Shown: in pieces, positions 1 through 8,672 of the stretch
Position numbering within the stretch: the first letter of the stretch is position 1
Layout: every line of letters begins with the position of its first letter
NCBI RefSeq assembly: GCF_900167085.1
Contig: NZ_FUXA01000008.1
Location: 147,864-211,863, forward strand
Reading direction: 5' to 3'
From: Eubacterium ruminantium
GTDB lineage: Bacteria > Bacillota > Clostridia > Lachnospirales > Lachnospiraceae
DNA length: 64,000 nt
Translations under genes and position numbers: made by a program
Notes under the pieces: generated by a model
Databases searched by the model: none
What the model saw: the letters and a program-made list of their open reading frames with translations, nothing else
What the model was told of the DNA's origin: nothing

Positions 1-1037
1 ATACTTATACGTTCTTTTATGAAATCATCGTAACCTGTACATGTTATGATCGTCTGAACATCTTTTATTGTATTTAATAAAGCATTTCTTCTGTTTGTAT
101 CAAGTTCTGACATAACATCATCCAGAAGAAGCACAGGATTATCATTTATAATTTTTTTTACAAGTTCTATCTCTGCAAGTTTCAGAGATAAAGCTGCTGT
201 TCTCTGCTGACCCTGCGAACCGTACATTCTGACATCCATATCATTTATAAAAAATGAAATATCATCTCTGTGAGGTCCATATTGAGTACTTTCATACTTA
301 CAATCAACAGATCTTTTTTCCTTCAAAATATCTTCGTAAGACTCTTCATTTATTGATTTGTTGTATTTTATCTCAAGCTTTTCCTTACCGGATGTAAGCC
401 CTTGATGAATATCAACAACAATCTCTTCAAGCATATTTATAAAGTTTTCTCTTTCTTTGATAACCTTATATCCATACTTTGCAATCTGCATATCCCATAC
501 ATCAAGCGTATCTATAAGACTTTTATTGAAATGAATCTGCTTAAGAAGATTATTCCTTTGGTTAAGTATTTTATTGTAATTAGCAAGATTACTGTAATAA
601 AGCCTGCTTAACTGACATAATTCCATGTCCATAAATCTTCTTCTCTCGACAGGACCGTTTTTTATAATTGAAAGATCCTCAGGAGAGAAAAATATAATAT
701 TAAGCAGTCCAAATAATTCAGCAATCTTTCTGATTGGAAGACTGTCCACAGCCACACCTTTATTCTTATTTTTCTTAAGATGCATATCTATTCTGTGAGA
801 TATGTCATTCTTATTTACCATAAGTCTGATGTGAGATTCTTCCTTCTCAAACATGATTATCTCTTTATCTCTACTGTTTCTGTGAGACTTTGTCGTAGCA
901 GCCATATAGATTGATTCAAGTATATTGGTCTTTCCCTGTGCATTATCACCATAAAGGATATTGGTTCCTTTACTCAGATCAATATCAAGATAATCATAGT
1001 TTCTGTAATTATTTAATGCTAAAGATTCTATAAACAT
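1..1037 (-). CDS. recF: RecF, DNA replication/repair ATPase (3' end cut by window)
   Basis: RecF loads RecA at single-strand gaps and is an SMC-like ATPase of the RecFOR pathway. The reverse-strand reading frame opens with ATG at 1037 and stays open to base 1, so about 345 of the usual 360-370 residues are visible and the C-terminus lies outside the window. The Walker A motif GDNAQGKT is at residues 30-37, the ABC-type signature YGSQGQQRT is near residue 275, and Walker B VLLLDDVMSELD follows. It starts 11 bases after the stop of the small S4 gene, in the classical dnaA-dnaN-yaaA-recF order, so it is very likely cotranscribed with it. Confidence 0.95.
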   Translation of the reverse strand, partial: MFIESLALNNYRNYDYLDIDLSKGTNILYGDNAQGKTNILESIYMAATTKSHRNSRDKEIIMFEKEESHIRLMVNKNDISHRIDMHLKKNKNKGVAVDSLPIRKIAELFGLLNIIFFSPEDLSIIKNGPVERRRFMDMELCQLSRLYYSNLANYNKILNQRNNLLKQIHFNKSLIDTLDVWDMQIAKYGYKVIKERENFINMLEEIVVDIHQGLTSGKEKLEIKYNKSINEESYEDILKEKRSVDCKYESTQYGPHRDDISFFINDMDVRMYGSQGQQRTAALSLKLAEIELVKKIINDNPVLLLDDVMSELDTNRRNALLNTIKDVQTIITCTGYDDFIKERIS

Positions 1038-1048
1038 TATCTCTAACC

Positions 1049-1261
1049 TTATTTTTTTATCTCAATTGTCTGGCCTTCATATTCAACTGTATCGCCATCA
1101 TAGAGTTTTTTACCTCGTCTGGTATCAACTTCACCGTTAACTTTTACAAGTCCATCCTGTATAACTTCCTTTGCTTCCACACCGGAACCTACAAGACCAC
1201 ACGCCTTAAGTACCTGACCGAGTTTTATGAATTCTTCTGTTCCTTTTATCTTTATTTCCAT
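1049..1261 (-). CDS. yaaA: S4-domain RNA-binding protein (YaaA/RlbA type)
   Basis: A protein of about 70 residues consisting almost entirely of one S4 RNA-binding fold. The core is recognisable in KLGQVLKACGLVGSG and DGLVKVNGEVDTRRGKKL, which match the alpha-L motif of S4 domains. The family sits between dnaN and recF in most Firmicutes and is thought to act in ribosome assembly or RNA binding; that role is family knowledge. ATG at 1261 is preferred because GGTG sits just upstream. An in-frame GTG at 1267 would add two residues. Confidence 0.88.
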   Translation of the reverse strand: MEIKIKGTEEFIKLGQVLKACGLVGSGVEAKEVIQDGLVKVNGEVDTRRGKKLYDGDTVEYEGQTIEIKK

Positions 1262-1343
1262 ATTCACACCATCTGTTGATATTTTTTTATCTGAAATACA
1301 TTCTTCAAATACCGGATATTCTATTTACATCCTATCATTTATC

Positions 1344-2459
1344 TTAGTAAATTGATGTATTGATGTTGATTGGAAGAATTATATAAATATAACTTTCCTC
1401 AGCATCCTTTATGATACAAGGACTCTTTGAATCATACATATAAATATTAACTGTATCATCGTCGATAGCACGAAGAGCATCCATAATGAACTTAGGATTA
1501 AATCCAATAATTATCTCTTCACCTTCCTTGGTAATCTCAAGTTCTTCATTAAGAGAACCGATATTTGTATCAACACGAAGATACATATTGTTATCATTTT
1601 TAACACTTACAACTATAGGCTTCTTGTCTGTCTCCTGAATGAAGATAGAAGCACGGTCAATAATTGCCATAAGATCTCTCTTATTTGCTTTAACAACAAT
1701 CTTATGATCTATAGAAAGCATCTGGCTTATCTTGAAATATTCACCTTCGATTAGTCTTGATACTATTCTTGTATCCTCAAACTCAAAAAGAATATGATTA
1801 TCAGAGAAGAATATAGATACTTCATCATCTATTCCTCCTGAAAGTATCTTACTTACTTCCTGAAGAGTCTTTCCCGGAACAACAACTTTAATATCAGGAT
1901 TTTCTCCCTTAAGTTCTATATTTCTCATTGAAATTCTATGACCATCAAGAGAAACAACTGAAAGCTTATTGTTCTTTATCTCAAAACATTCACCTGTCAT
2001 GAGTCTTGTATTCTCATTATCGGAAATAGAGAATATTGTCTGTCTTATAACATCACGGAGTGTCATCTGCGAAATTGAAATACTTTTTTCTTTTTCTATA
2101 ACAGGAAGATAAGAAAAATCTTCTCCTGATCTGCAAGGAACAACTGCCTTTGTCTTTTCACAGTAAACAGTAGTCTTATAATCTGAGTTTGTCTCAATAT
2201 CTATCTCACTGTCAGGAAGCTTTCTTACAATATCAGAAAAGAACTTAGCTTCTAATGCTATCTTTCCTTCTTCTATGATAGTTCCATCTATAAATGTTTC
2301 TATACCAAGTTCAAGGTCATTTGCTATAAGTTTGATTCTTCCTCCTACAGCTTCTACTAAGATGCACTGGAGTATTGGCATAGTTGTTTTATTAGAAACA
2401 GCTTTTGATACGATACTAATTCCTTCCGAAAGAATACTTTTTTTACATTTGATACGCAT
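1344..2459 (-). CDS. dnaN: DNA polymerase III beta subunit (sliding clamp)
   Basis: The ring-shaped processivity clamp of the replicative polymerase. The 371 residues match the family length and three-domain layout. It starts MRIKCKKSILSEGISIV and ends with the typical PI.I..S-type tail (LPININTSIY). AAGGAG lies about 8 bases upstream of the ATG. It is divided from dnaA by a 380-base AT-rich spacer with DnaA boxes. On the other side 76 bases separate it from the S4 gene. Confidence 0.97.
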   Translation of the reverse strand: MRIKCKKSILSEGISIVSKAVSNKTTMPILQCILVEAVGGRIKLIANDLELGIETFIDGTIIEEGKIALEAKFFSDIVRKLPDSEIDIETNSDYKTTVYCEKTKAVVPCRSGEDFSYLPVIEKEKSISISQMTLRDVIRQTIFSISDNENTRLMTGECFEIKNNKLSVVSLDGHRISMRNIELKGENPDIKVVVPGKTLQEVSKILSGGIDDEVSIFFSDNHILFEFEDTRIVSRLIEGEYFKISQMLSIDHKIVVKANKRDLMAIIDRASIFIQETDKKPIVVSVKNDNNMYLRVDTNIGSLNEELEITKEGEEIIIGFNPKFIMDALRAIDDDTVNIYMYDSKSPCIIKDAEESYIYIILPININTSIY

Positions 2460-2463
2460 GTGA

Positions 2464-2840
2464 CGAACTCCTTTATTATTTAAATAATTTTTAGTAGTAA
2501 TAATAGTAAGGACTGTTGATATGTTGAAAAGTCCCGTAAGCGTTTATTTTATTGAAAAATCATCATAAAAATGTCTGTTGAAGAATTAAAAATTTAAAGT
2601 TGGTTAATGTTGATATTTGAAAAATCATGTAATTTGGACTTCAAAAAACGTGAAATCAATTAAATATATATTTGTAAAATAACAATTAATTGTCAGATTA
2701 TTGTAAGTTATCAACACTTATCAACAATATATCTACAAACATGTTTATAACTTTGTTTGTTTACTAATCTTATAAACAATTTACATCAAAGATCATATAT
2801 AAGTAAGGCATTTCGTCGGACTTTCCATGAATTGCTATAC
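2464..2840. other. oriC segment between dnaA and dnaN with DnaA boxes
   Basis: Non-coding, very AT-rich spacer. Two directly repeated near-consensus DnaA boxes TTATCAACA lie at 2708-2716 and 2718-2726, one base apart. Related TGTTGATAT words occur near 2513 and 2608. AT-rich runs around 2530-2690 could serve as an unwinding element. Boxes on both sides of dnaA suggest a bipartite origin, as described in Bacillus subtilis and other bacteria. Function is inferred from motif content and gene context. Confidence 0.7.
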
Positions 2841-4241
2841 TTACCCCTGAGGACTCAGCTTTTTGATGATCACATCAACAGTGGCATTAAACTGAGAATC
2901 TTCTTTGATTTTTTCCTCAATCTTCTTTATACCGCTGTAAACTGTTGCATGGTCCTTGCCTCCAACTGTATCTCCTATCGACTGAAGACTTCTGTCAGTA
3001 AGATTTCTGCTGAGATACATAACAAGCTGCCTTGCTGTAGCTATATCAGCACTTCTTTTCTTTGACTTTATATCTTCTATCGAAATATCCATATGATCCG
3101 CAACTGTTGAAAGTATAAGATCCGGAGTTATTACAAGTGAAGTGGTTTCCTTTGAAATAAGATCCTTAAGTGTATCTTTTGCAAGATCCTCTGTAATATC
3201 CAGATTCATAAGTTTTGCATAGACACTGATCTTATTTAGTGCTCCTTCAAGTTCTCTGACATTTGAAACAATATTTTCAGCAATGTAATTAAATACAGAA
3301 TCAGGAATGCTTGCCAGTCCGTTGAGCTCTGCTTTATTTCTAAGGATTGCCATACGTGTTTCGTAATCTGGAGCATGAATATCTATAGGAACTCCCCATT
3401 CAAATCTTGAACGGAGTCTTTCTTCAAGTGATTTTATTTCCTTTGGTGGTTTATCAGAAGATATGATAATCTGCTTCTTTGCTTCATAAAGATAATTGAA
3501 GGTATTGAAGAATTCCTGCTGAGTTCTTTCACGACCTATTATCTCCTGGATATCGTCTATAAGAAGTACATCAACTCTTCTGTATTTATCTCTGAATTCA
3601 TCTGTTTTATTCTTCTGAATAGCATCAATGATATCATTTGTGAATATCTCTGATGTTGTATATAAAACATTTGTATTTTCATCATTCTGTAAAATGTAAT
3701 GAGCGATAGACTGCATAAGATGAGTCTTACCAAGTCCGGATCCGCCGTAAATAAAAAGAGGATTGAAATTATCCTGGCAAGGAAGATCCGCAACCGCAAG
3801 ACAAGTTGCATAAGCATGCCTGTTGCTGTCACCGACAATGAAATTTTCAAAAGTATATTTAGGATTGAGATTAGACCTTTTAACGGCATCATAATAACCA
3901 TCACTGTATTCACGGTGAAGTTTTGATTCAATACCTTCTATACCATTTTCTTCATCTTCAGGAATAAAGTTTTTCTTTTCATCGATAACGATATTGACAT
4001 CAGAGTCATTTAATATCTCTCTGATAGCGGAAAGAAGAAAAATGTCATATCCTTTTTTATGAAGATAATCAACACCATGCTTGCCTCTTTTTTCATCAAC
4101 ACAGAAATAGATAGTCTTATCATCTGCAGAATAGATTTCAAGAGTCCTTATCCAAGTGTCTATGATTATCTTTGATATGTCATAATCGGTCTCAAGTATA
4201 TGAAGAATATCATTCCATTTTTCTTTAATTAGCTCTTCCAT
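2841..4241 (-). CDS. dnaA: Chromosomal replication initiator DnaA
   Basis: Binds DnaA boxes at oriC and opens the duplex using ATP. The 466-residue protein has the expected domains. Domain I (residues 1-80) contains the W..IL...I....I.TW pattern. A variable acidic linker spans about 85-120. The AAA+ domain has Walker A GGSGLGKT at 166-173 and Walker B VLLIDDI near 225. The C-terminal helix-turn-helix carries DHATVYSGIKKIEE. It is on the minus strand facing dnaN. Both flanking spacers hold DnaA boxes, so autoregulation by DnaA is plausible. No strong ribosome binding site is seen close to the ATG. Confidence 0.97.
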   Translation of the reverse strand: MEELIKEKWNDILHILETDYDISKIIIDTWIRTLEIYSADDKTIYFCVDEKRGKHGVDYLHKKGYDIFLLSAIREILNDSDVNIVIDEKKNFIPEDEENGIEGIESKLHREYSDGYYDAVKRSNLNPKYTFENFIVGDSNRHAYATCLAVADLPCQDNFNPLFIYGGSGLGKTHLMQSIAHYILQNDENTNVLYTTSEIFTNDIIDAIQKNKTDEFRDKYRRVDVLLIDDIQEIIGRERTQQEFFNTFNYLYEAKKQIIISSDKPPKEIKSLEERLRSRFEWGVPIDIHAPDYETRMAILRNKAELNGLASIPDSVFNYIAENIVSNVRELEGALNKISVYAKLMNLDITEDLAKDTLKDLISKETTSLVITPDLILSTVADHMDISIEDIKSKKRSADIATARQLVMYLSRNLTDRSLQSIGDTVGGKDHATVYSGIKKIEEKIKEDSQFNATVDVIIKKLSPQG

Positions 4242-4601
4242 AATAATATAAGTAGATACCTTTCAATTCTTAGTAAAATGGGAAATATACCCATTAGATA
4301 TAATACATCAAAAGAGGGAAATTAACAAGCAAAAACAAACACTTACAGCATATGCAGGTGTATTATTCCATAAATTTTATGTTAATAGATGGGAAATATT
4401 ATGTCTACTGTTTATAACTACTGTAAACCATTGAAAATACGTCGAAAATGAGAGTTAAAAAAATTAATATAACAAATAAACAAACAGATAAATGATAAGT
4501 TATCAACAATTTACGAACAAAATGTTGATAAATTACGTAAACTAAAAATAATTTTCACATAATTTTGTGTATAACTATAAGTACAAATTGACTGATTATT
4601 C
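4242..4601. other. oriC segment between dnaA and rpmH with DnaA boxes
   Basis: Non-coding AT-rich region at the strand switch between leftward replication genes and rightward rpmH, the usual origin position in Firmicutes. DnaA boxes read as TTATCAACA at 4500-4508 (+), the same word on the minus strand at 4523-4531, and a perfect TTATNCACA-type box (TTATACACA) on the minus strand at 4566-4574. The inverted pair around 4500-4531 is separated by 14 bases. The tract 4370-4495 is strongly AT-rich. Confidence 0.75.
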
Positions 4602-4630
4602 TTGACTTTTTGCCGTATTTCAAATAAAAT
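4602..4630 (+). promoter_or_regulatory. Probable sigma-A promoter of rpmH-rnpA
   Basis: TTGACT at 4602-4607 and TAAAAT at 4625-4630 with a 17-base spacer. It lies 80 bases upstream of rpmH and directly after the last DnaA box. By sequence it is a good vegetative promoter for the rightward operon. Confidence 0.6.
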
Positions 4631-4711
4631 GTCAGTTGATTTGTGTCTTTTTATAAATCCGATTTATTTGAGGATACATTTTAATAAGTAAGAAAGAGAG
4701 GTAATTTCCTA

Positions 4712-4846
4712 ATGAAGATGACATTTCAGCCAAAGAAGAGATCAAGATCTAAGGTTCACGGTTTCAGAAAGAGAATGAGTACTGCAAATGGTCGTAAGGT
4801 TCTTTCAGCTAGAAGAGCAAAGGGAAGAAAGTCTATTTCAGCCTAA
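4712..4846 (+). CDS. rpmH: 50S ribosomal protein L34
   Basis: A 44-residue, highly basic protein of the large ribosomal subunit. It starts [18 protein letters not shown] and ends with the [12 protein letters not shown]-type tail, the standard L34 length and sequence pattern. A GAGAGG ribosome binding site lies upstream. It is followed at once by a hairpin with a T-run and then rnpA, the conserved rpmH-rnpA order. Confidence 0.97.
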   Translation: MKMTFQPKKRSRSKVHGFRKRMSTANGRKVLSARRAKGRKSISA

Positions 4847-4870
4847 GACCACAGCCTATGTGGTCTTTTT
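4845..4870 (+). terminator. Hairpin terminator/attenuator after rpmH
   Basis: A nine-base stem (4845-4853 with 4859-4867), a five-base loop and a following T-run. It overlaps the rpmH stop codon and lies before rnpA, so it may act as an attenuator that keeps L34 expression above that of the downstream genes. Confidence 0.7.
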
Positions 4871-4912
4871 AAGTAGCTTTAAGAACCTTTATCGGTGAGT
4901 AAGGGTTGTAAG

Positions 4913-5260
4913 ATGAAAAATATAATTTCATTAAAAAATTACAGAGAGTTTGGCAAGGTCTATGACCACAGAGAATCGTTTGCCAATAAGTATTTAGTGA
5001 TGTACCGAGTCGCCAATTCACTCGGATACAGTAGAATTGGAATCTCTGTAAGTAAGAAGGTTGGCAACAGTGTCGTCAGGCACAGAATAACCAGACTAAT
5101 CAGAGAAAGCTACAGATTAAATAATGATAACTTGATACAGGGCTATGATATAGTCGTTGTAGCCAGGCCTGCAGCTAAGGGTAGGAATTATTTTGATATA
5201 GAGAAATCATTTCTCCATCTATGCAGGCTTCATAACTTTTTTAAGAAAGAAAATGAATAG
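4913..5260 (+). CDS. rnpA: Ribonuclease P protein component
   Basis: Basic protein subunit of RNase P, which matures the 5' ends of tRNAs together with the catalytic RNA. The 115-residue product contains the RNR-type signature in KKVGNSVVRHRITRLIRE. ATG at 4913 is chosen because AAGGG lies 8 bases upstream; a GTG at 4895 would add six non-conserved residues. Its last 8 bases overlap the start of yidD, suggesting translational coupling. Confidence 0.95.
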   Translation: MKNIISLKNYREFGKVYDHRESFANKYLVMYRVANSLGYSRIGISVSKKVGNSVVRHRITRLIRESYRLNNDNLIQGYDIVVVARPAAKGRNYFDIEKSFLHLCRLHNFFKKENE

Positions 5261-5465
5261 AGTTTGTATTTGTTTAATTAAATTTTATAAAAAAAATATT
5301 TCACCGCTAAAAAAACATGGATCATGCATATTCTATCCAACCTGTTCTACTTATGCTATTCAGGCATACAGCAGATATAATTTCATAAAGGCAACAGGAC
5401 TTACAGTTTGGAGAATAGTAAGATGCAATCCTTTTAATAAAGGAGGATACGATCCGGTTCCATAG
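5253..5465 (+). CDS. yidD: Membrane protein insertion efficiency factor YidD
   Basis: Small amphipathic membrane-associated protein that assists YidC-dependent insertion. The 70 residues include the family hallmarks FYKKNISPLKK, CIFYPTCSTYAIQA with its cysteines, and RCNPFNKGGYDPVP. It overlaps rnpA by 8 bases and is 9 bases from yidC, so the three form one operon. Confidence 0.95.
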   Translation: MNRVCICLIKFYKKNISPLKKHGSCIFYPTCSTYAIQAYSRYNFIKATGLTVWRIVRCNPFNKGGYDPVP

Positions 5466-5474
5466 GAGAAAAAA

Positions 5475-6734
5475 ATGCTTTTAATCAAGAAAACAGGATT
5501 TTTTGGACCACTTTACAGCTTCATGGGTTGGATAATGGATTCAATCTATAACGTACTTGATAAGATGGGAATTGCGAGCCTTGGTCTTTCAATCATCTTT
5601 TTCACAATTGTAGTTCGACTCCTTATTTTTCCATTAAGCTTAAAGAGTACTAAATCTCAGAAAATTCAGAAGTATCTTCAGCCTGAATTTAACAAGATTA
5701 ACAAGAAGTACAAAGGAAAAAAAGATCAGAATACCATGATGAAGCAGCAGCAGGAAATCAGGGAGCTTCAGCAGAAGTACGGCATCAAGATGACTTCAGG
5801 ATGTCTTACAGCAATCATTCAGCTTCCTATCTTCTTCTCTCTTTATTGGGTTATAAGAAATATTCCAACATATGTTGGTAAAATCCATAAGCTTTATGAA
5901 CCTATAGCTTATTACATCAAAGACAATGTAACATTTGATGCATTCAAGGATTTTGTTAAAAATCAGAAAGTATTGCTTGAAAGCGGAGTACTTAAGATCA
6001 CAACATTTAATAACGGAGAAGGAATCATCGATTCACTTTATAAGTTTACAAGTGATAACTGGGACAAATTAAATGAACAGTTTAATCTTTCAGGTGCTTC
6101 TATAGGTTTTGATCAGAAACTTTCAAAAATTAAAGAAGCAAATACATTTTTAGGTATTAATCTTTCTGAACCACCGGGATTTAAGTTTACAATAGCACTT
6201 ATAATCCCTGTACTTGCATTTTTATTCCAGTTCTTAAGTACTATAGCTATGCAGAAGCAGCAGGTAATCACTGACGCAAGTCAGGAAGCAACAATGAAAA
6301 CAATGAACAAGTTTACAAAGTTCATGCCTGTTTTCTCATTCATCATCTGTATAACAGTATCAGCAGGTCTTGGTCTTTACTGGGCAGTTGGTGCATTCAT
6401 AAGTTGGTTGACCACAGTTCTTACCAATCTATATTATGATAAAGCGGATATGGAAAAAATTGTTGAAAAAGCTAAAGCTAAAGCAGAGATGAAGAATGCT
6501 AAACGTGAAGCAAGCGGTAAGAAGAGCTTCATGGAAAGATTAGCTGAAAGTGCTGCAGCACAGCAGGAAGCTAGAGAAAAAGCTGAAGGTATGGAAAAGT
6601 TTGGAAGTGCTAGACTTAAGAATTACACTTCTTCAACTTCAACTAATACGAATAAAAACGTTAAATACAAAGAAGGAAGTCTTGCTGCCAAAGCAAATGC
6701 TATGAGGCAGTTTAATGATAAGGAGAACGACTAG
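5475..6734 (+). CDS. yidC: YidC/Oxa1-family membrane protein insertase
   Basis: Inserts and folds inner membrane proteins alone or with SecYEG. The 419-residue protein has a first membrane segment near residues 33-54 (SIIFFTIVVRLLIFPLSLK, with the conserved R of the hydrophilic groove), a charged hairpin near 65-100, and further membrane segments near 110-130, 235-260 and 280-320. The C-terminus is a lysine-rich tail. The N-terminus lacks a lipobox, unlike SpoIIIJ of Bacillus. The stretch of about 110 residues between the second and third membrane segments is longer than in compact Gram-positive YidCs. AGGAGA precedes the ATG. Confidence 0.95.
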   Translation: MLLIKKTGFFGPLYSFMGWIMDSIYNVLDKMGIASLGLSIIFFTIVVRLLIFPLSLKSTKSQKIQKYLQPEFNKINKKYKGKKDQNTMMKQQQEIRELQQKYGIKMTSGCLTAIIQLPIFFSLYWVIRNIPTYVGKIHKLYEPIAYYIKDNVTFDAFKDFVKNQKVLLESGVLKITTFNNGEGIIDSLYKFTSDNWDKLNEQFNLSGASIGFDQKLSKIKEANTFLGINLSEPPGFKFTIALIIPVLAFLFQFLSTIAMQKQQVITDASQEATMKTMNKFTKFMPVFSFIICITVSAGLGLYWAVGAFISWLTTVLTNLYYDKADMEKIVEKAKAKAEMKNAKREASGKKSFMERLAESAAAQQEAREKAEGMEKFGSARLKNYTSSTSTNTNKNVKYKEGSLAAKANAMRQFNDKEND

Positions 6735-6736
6735 TA

Positions 6737-7552
6737 ATGGAATTTAAGGAATTTAGAGCTAAGACAGTTGAAGATGCTATAACAGCTGCAGCTCTTGAAT
6801 TTTCAGTAGCAAGTTCTGAACTTGAAACTGAAATTGTTGACAGGGGTAGTACAGGATTCCTCGGAATTGGCGGCAGACAGGCTGTTATTAAAGCCAGAGC
6901 CAAGAATGATATTTCACGTGATACAAAAGAATATCTTGAGAAAATCTTCGCAGCAATGGAAACAGAAGTTTCAATAGATATTCAGTTTGATAAAGAGTTA
7001 GAGACAATGGATATTGATCTTGAAGGACCTGAAATGGGTATTCTTATTGGAAAAAGAGGTCAGACTCTTGATTCACTTCAGTATCTTGTCAGCTTATTCG
7101 TAAACAAGAAGAGCGAAAGCTATATAAGAGTTAAGCTCAATACAGAGAATTATCGTGAAAGACGTAAAGAAACTCTTGAAAACCTTGCTAAGAATATTGC
7201 ATTCAAAGTTAAGAGAACAAGAAAGTCATTTACTCTTGAACCAATGAATCCATATGAAAGAAGAATTATCCATTCAACACTTCAGAACGATAAATTCGTT
7301 GCAACAAGAAGTGAAGGTGAAGAACCTTATCGTAAGGTAGTTGTTTACCTTAAGAAGGGTGGAAAGAACTTCAAGAAGAAGGATTACAACAGAGATTATA
7401 ATAAAGATTACAGCAAGAACATTGTTAAGGAAGAAAAGCCTAAGAAGCAGGCATATGATTACGGCGATTATGATATTTCCGAAATCAATGCAGAAACAGC
7501 TATCGATGCAGCAGCTAATCTTCAGAATGCTATTGCAAACGAACAGGAATAA
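6737..7552 (+). CDS. jag: Jag/KhpB RNA-binding protein
   Basis: RNA-binding partner of KhpA and usual neighbour of yidC, implicated in cell elongation and RNA regulation in Firmicutes. The 271 residues show a Jag-N domain (1-55, with VDRGSTGFLGIGGRQA), a KH type-II domain (about 75-150, with the GxxG loop GILIGKRGQTL) and an R3H domain (about 150-210, with NPYERRIIHSTLQ). A lysine/tyrosine/aspartate-rich tail carries a YNRDYNKDYSK repeat. It begins 2 bases after yidC ends. mnmE and mnmG, which usually follow, are absent; a terminator comes instead. Confidence 0.95.
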   Translation: MEFKEFRAKTVEDAITAAALEFSVASSELETEIVDRGSTGFLGIGGRQAVIKARAKNDISRDTKEYLEKIFAAMETEVSIDIQFDKELETMDIDLEGPEMGILIGKRGQTLDSLQYLVSLFVNKKSESYIRVKLNTENYRERRKETLENLAKNIAFKVKRTRKSFTLEPMNPYERRIIHSTLQNDKFVATRSEGEEPYRKVVVYLKKGGKNFKKKDYNRDYNKDYSKNIVKEEKPKKQAYDYGDYDISEINAETAIDAAANLQNAIANEQE

Positions 7553-7605
7553 TCGATTTATATGATCTGTATCATTGATTGATAAATTTCAAATTGGTTG
7601 TTAAT

Positions 7606-7640
7606 AAAACCCCGGAAGAATAATTCTTTCGGGGTTTATT
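7606..7640 (+). terminator. Rho-independent terminator after jag
   Basis: AAACCCCG at 7607-7614 pairs with CGGGGTTT at 7630-7637, with an inner AAGAA/TTCTT extension and trailing TTATT. It ends the rpmH-to-jag operon just before the oppositely oriented tRNA-Arg. Confidence 0.8.
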
Positions 7641-7648
7641 ATATCCAA

Positions 7649-7722
7649 TGTACCTAGGCGGATTCGAACCGCCGGCCTTCCGCTTAGGAGGCGGACGCTC
7701 TATCCTGCTGAGCTATAGATAC
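7649..7722 (-). tRNA. tRNA-Arg (anticodon CCT)
   Basis: A 74-nt cloverleaf on the minus strand. The acceptor stem GTATCTA pairs with TAGGTAC with one G-T pair, and A is the discriminator. The D arm reads AGCTCAG, the anticodon loop CTCCTAA gives CCT (reads AGG), and the T arm has GGTTCGAATCC. No 3' CCA is encoded. It stands alone at the convergent junction with jag. Confidence 0.93.
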
Positions 7723-7793
7723 ATATGCAACATTCGTTATTTTATAGTAAATAAAGAATGTCGTCAAGACTTAATTAAATGCCGGAATAGGGC

Positions 7794-8660
7794 CTAGAAC
7801 ATTATATAGCCCTGCATCCAGATAACTCCTTTGAAGCGTCGACCAACTTCAGGTTCACCTTTAAGATCCATAGAATTAATGTAAACATCAAGAAAATAGT
7901 CATTGCACTGAATGGTCATACATATTACCTCTTCATCAGTAACAGTATTTTTGATAACTTTGTATCTTTCGATGATACCAATTATTTCATACGCTTCACA
8001 ATCTATACCATAAGGCATCATAGTTGTTTCGACAACAGAAAGAATTCCGTCTCGAAGAGCCTTGTTATACATATCATTTTTCTGATCCATTGAGAGAAGA
8101 GCCAGATCCTCTAAAGCATCTTCATCTCCTCTTCTTGCAGCTTCTGTTAGTCGGATACGATCGATATGTTGTTTTTTAACTTTAATTTCTTCGTCTTTTG
8201 TTCTTGTAAGAGGAAGAAGTATGCTTCCGTTATTGGATAATGCGGATAACATACATGTTTCAGTAAAAGGGGCTTTATTAAGCCAGTTTAAATGAACATA
8301 GTCGGCAATATTCTGAAGATAAAACATTATATTGAGAGTAAAATCATCGATAATGCCGTCATAGGAATCATTTCCAAGATGCTTTTCAATCCTTAGATTA
8401 TGTACATATGTAAGTGTTGAAGGTGTTGCAAAAGGAAATGCATGTTCAATACTTATTCTTGATGTTGCATCAATTTCACCAATGAGAGTTATTCCTATTC
8501 CATCGCCGAACTCCCGGTCAAGCTGAATTATGCTTGTACCGAGATCGATGGATGCGGTTGTCTTTCTCGTAGGTGAATTCATTACATCACGATAAAGTCC
8601 TTCCATTTGTAGTCTGGATTTAATTTTACTAAAACCAATGGCACGATATAAACTATGCAT
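7794..8660 (-). CDS. DUF3881-type protein of unknown function
   Basis: A soluble 288-residue protein without signal peptide or membrane segment. The opening MHSLYRAIGFSKIKSR and overall length resemble the DUF3881 family, which I know mainly from Lachnospiraceae; the family call is from memory. No catalytic motif is visible. The C-terminal part (ICMTIQCNDYFLDVYINSMDL ending near GVIWMQGYIMF) is predicted mainly beta. It starts 12 bases after serS ends, so it is probably in the serS transcript. Function unknown. Confidence 0.7.
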   Translation of the reverse strand: MHSLYRAIGFSKIKSRLQMEGLYRDVMNSPTRKTTASIDLGTSIIQLDREFGDGIGITLIGEIDATSRISIEHAFPFATPSTLTYVHNLRIEKHLGNDSYDGIIDDFTLNIMFYLQNIADYVHLNWLNKAPFTETCMLSALSNNGSILLPLTRTKDEEIKVKKQHIDRIRLTEAARRGDEDALEDLALLSMDQKNDMYNKALRDGILSVVETTMMPYGIDCEAYEIIGIIERYKVIKNTVTDEEVICMTIQCNDYFLDVYINSMDLKGEPEVGRRFKGVIWMQGYIMF

Positions 8661-8672
8661 TAATCATTCTTT

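Noticed and set aside
402-611. 69-codon plus-strand ORF
   Set aside because: Lies inside recF on the opposite strand, with no start signals; recF carries all recognisable motifs.
3557-3931. 124-codon ORF inside dnaA
   Set aside because: A same-strand frame-shifted shadow of dnaA without domain content or start signals.
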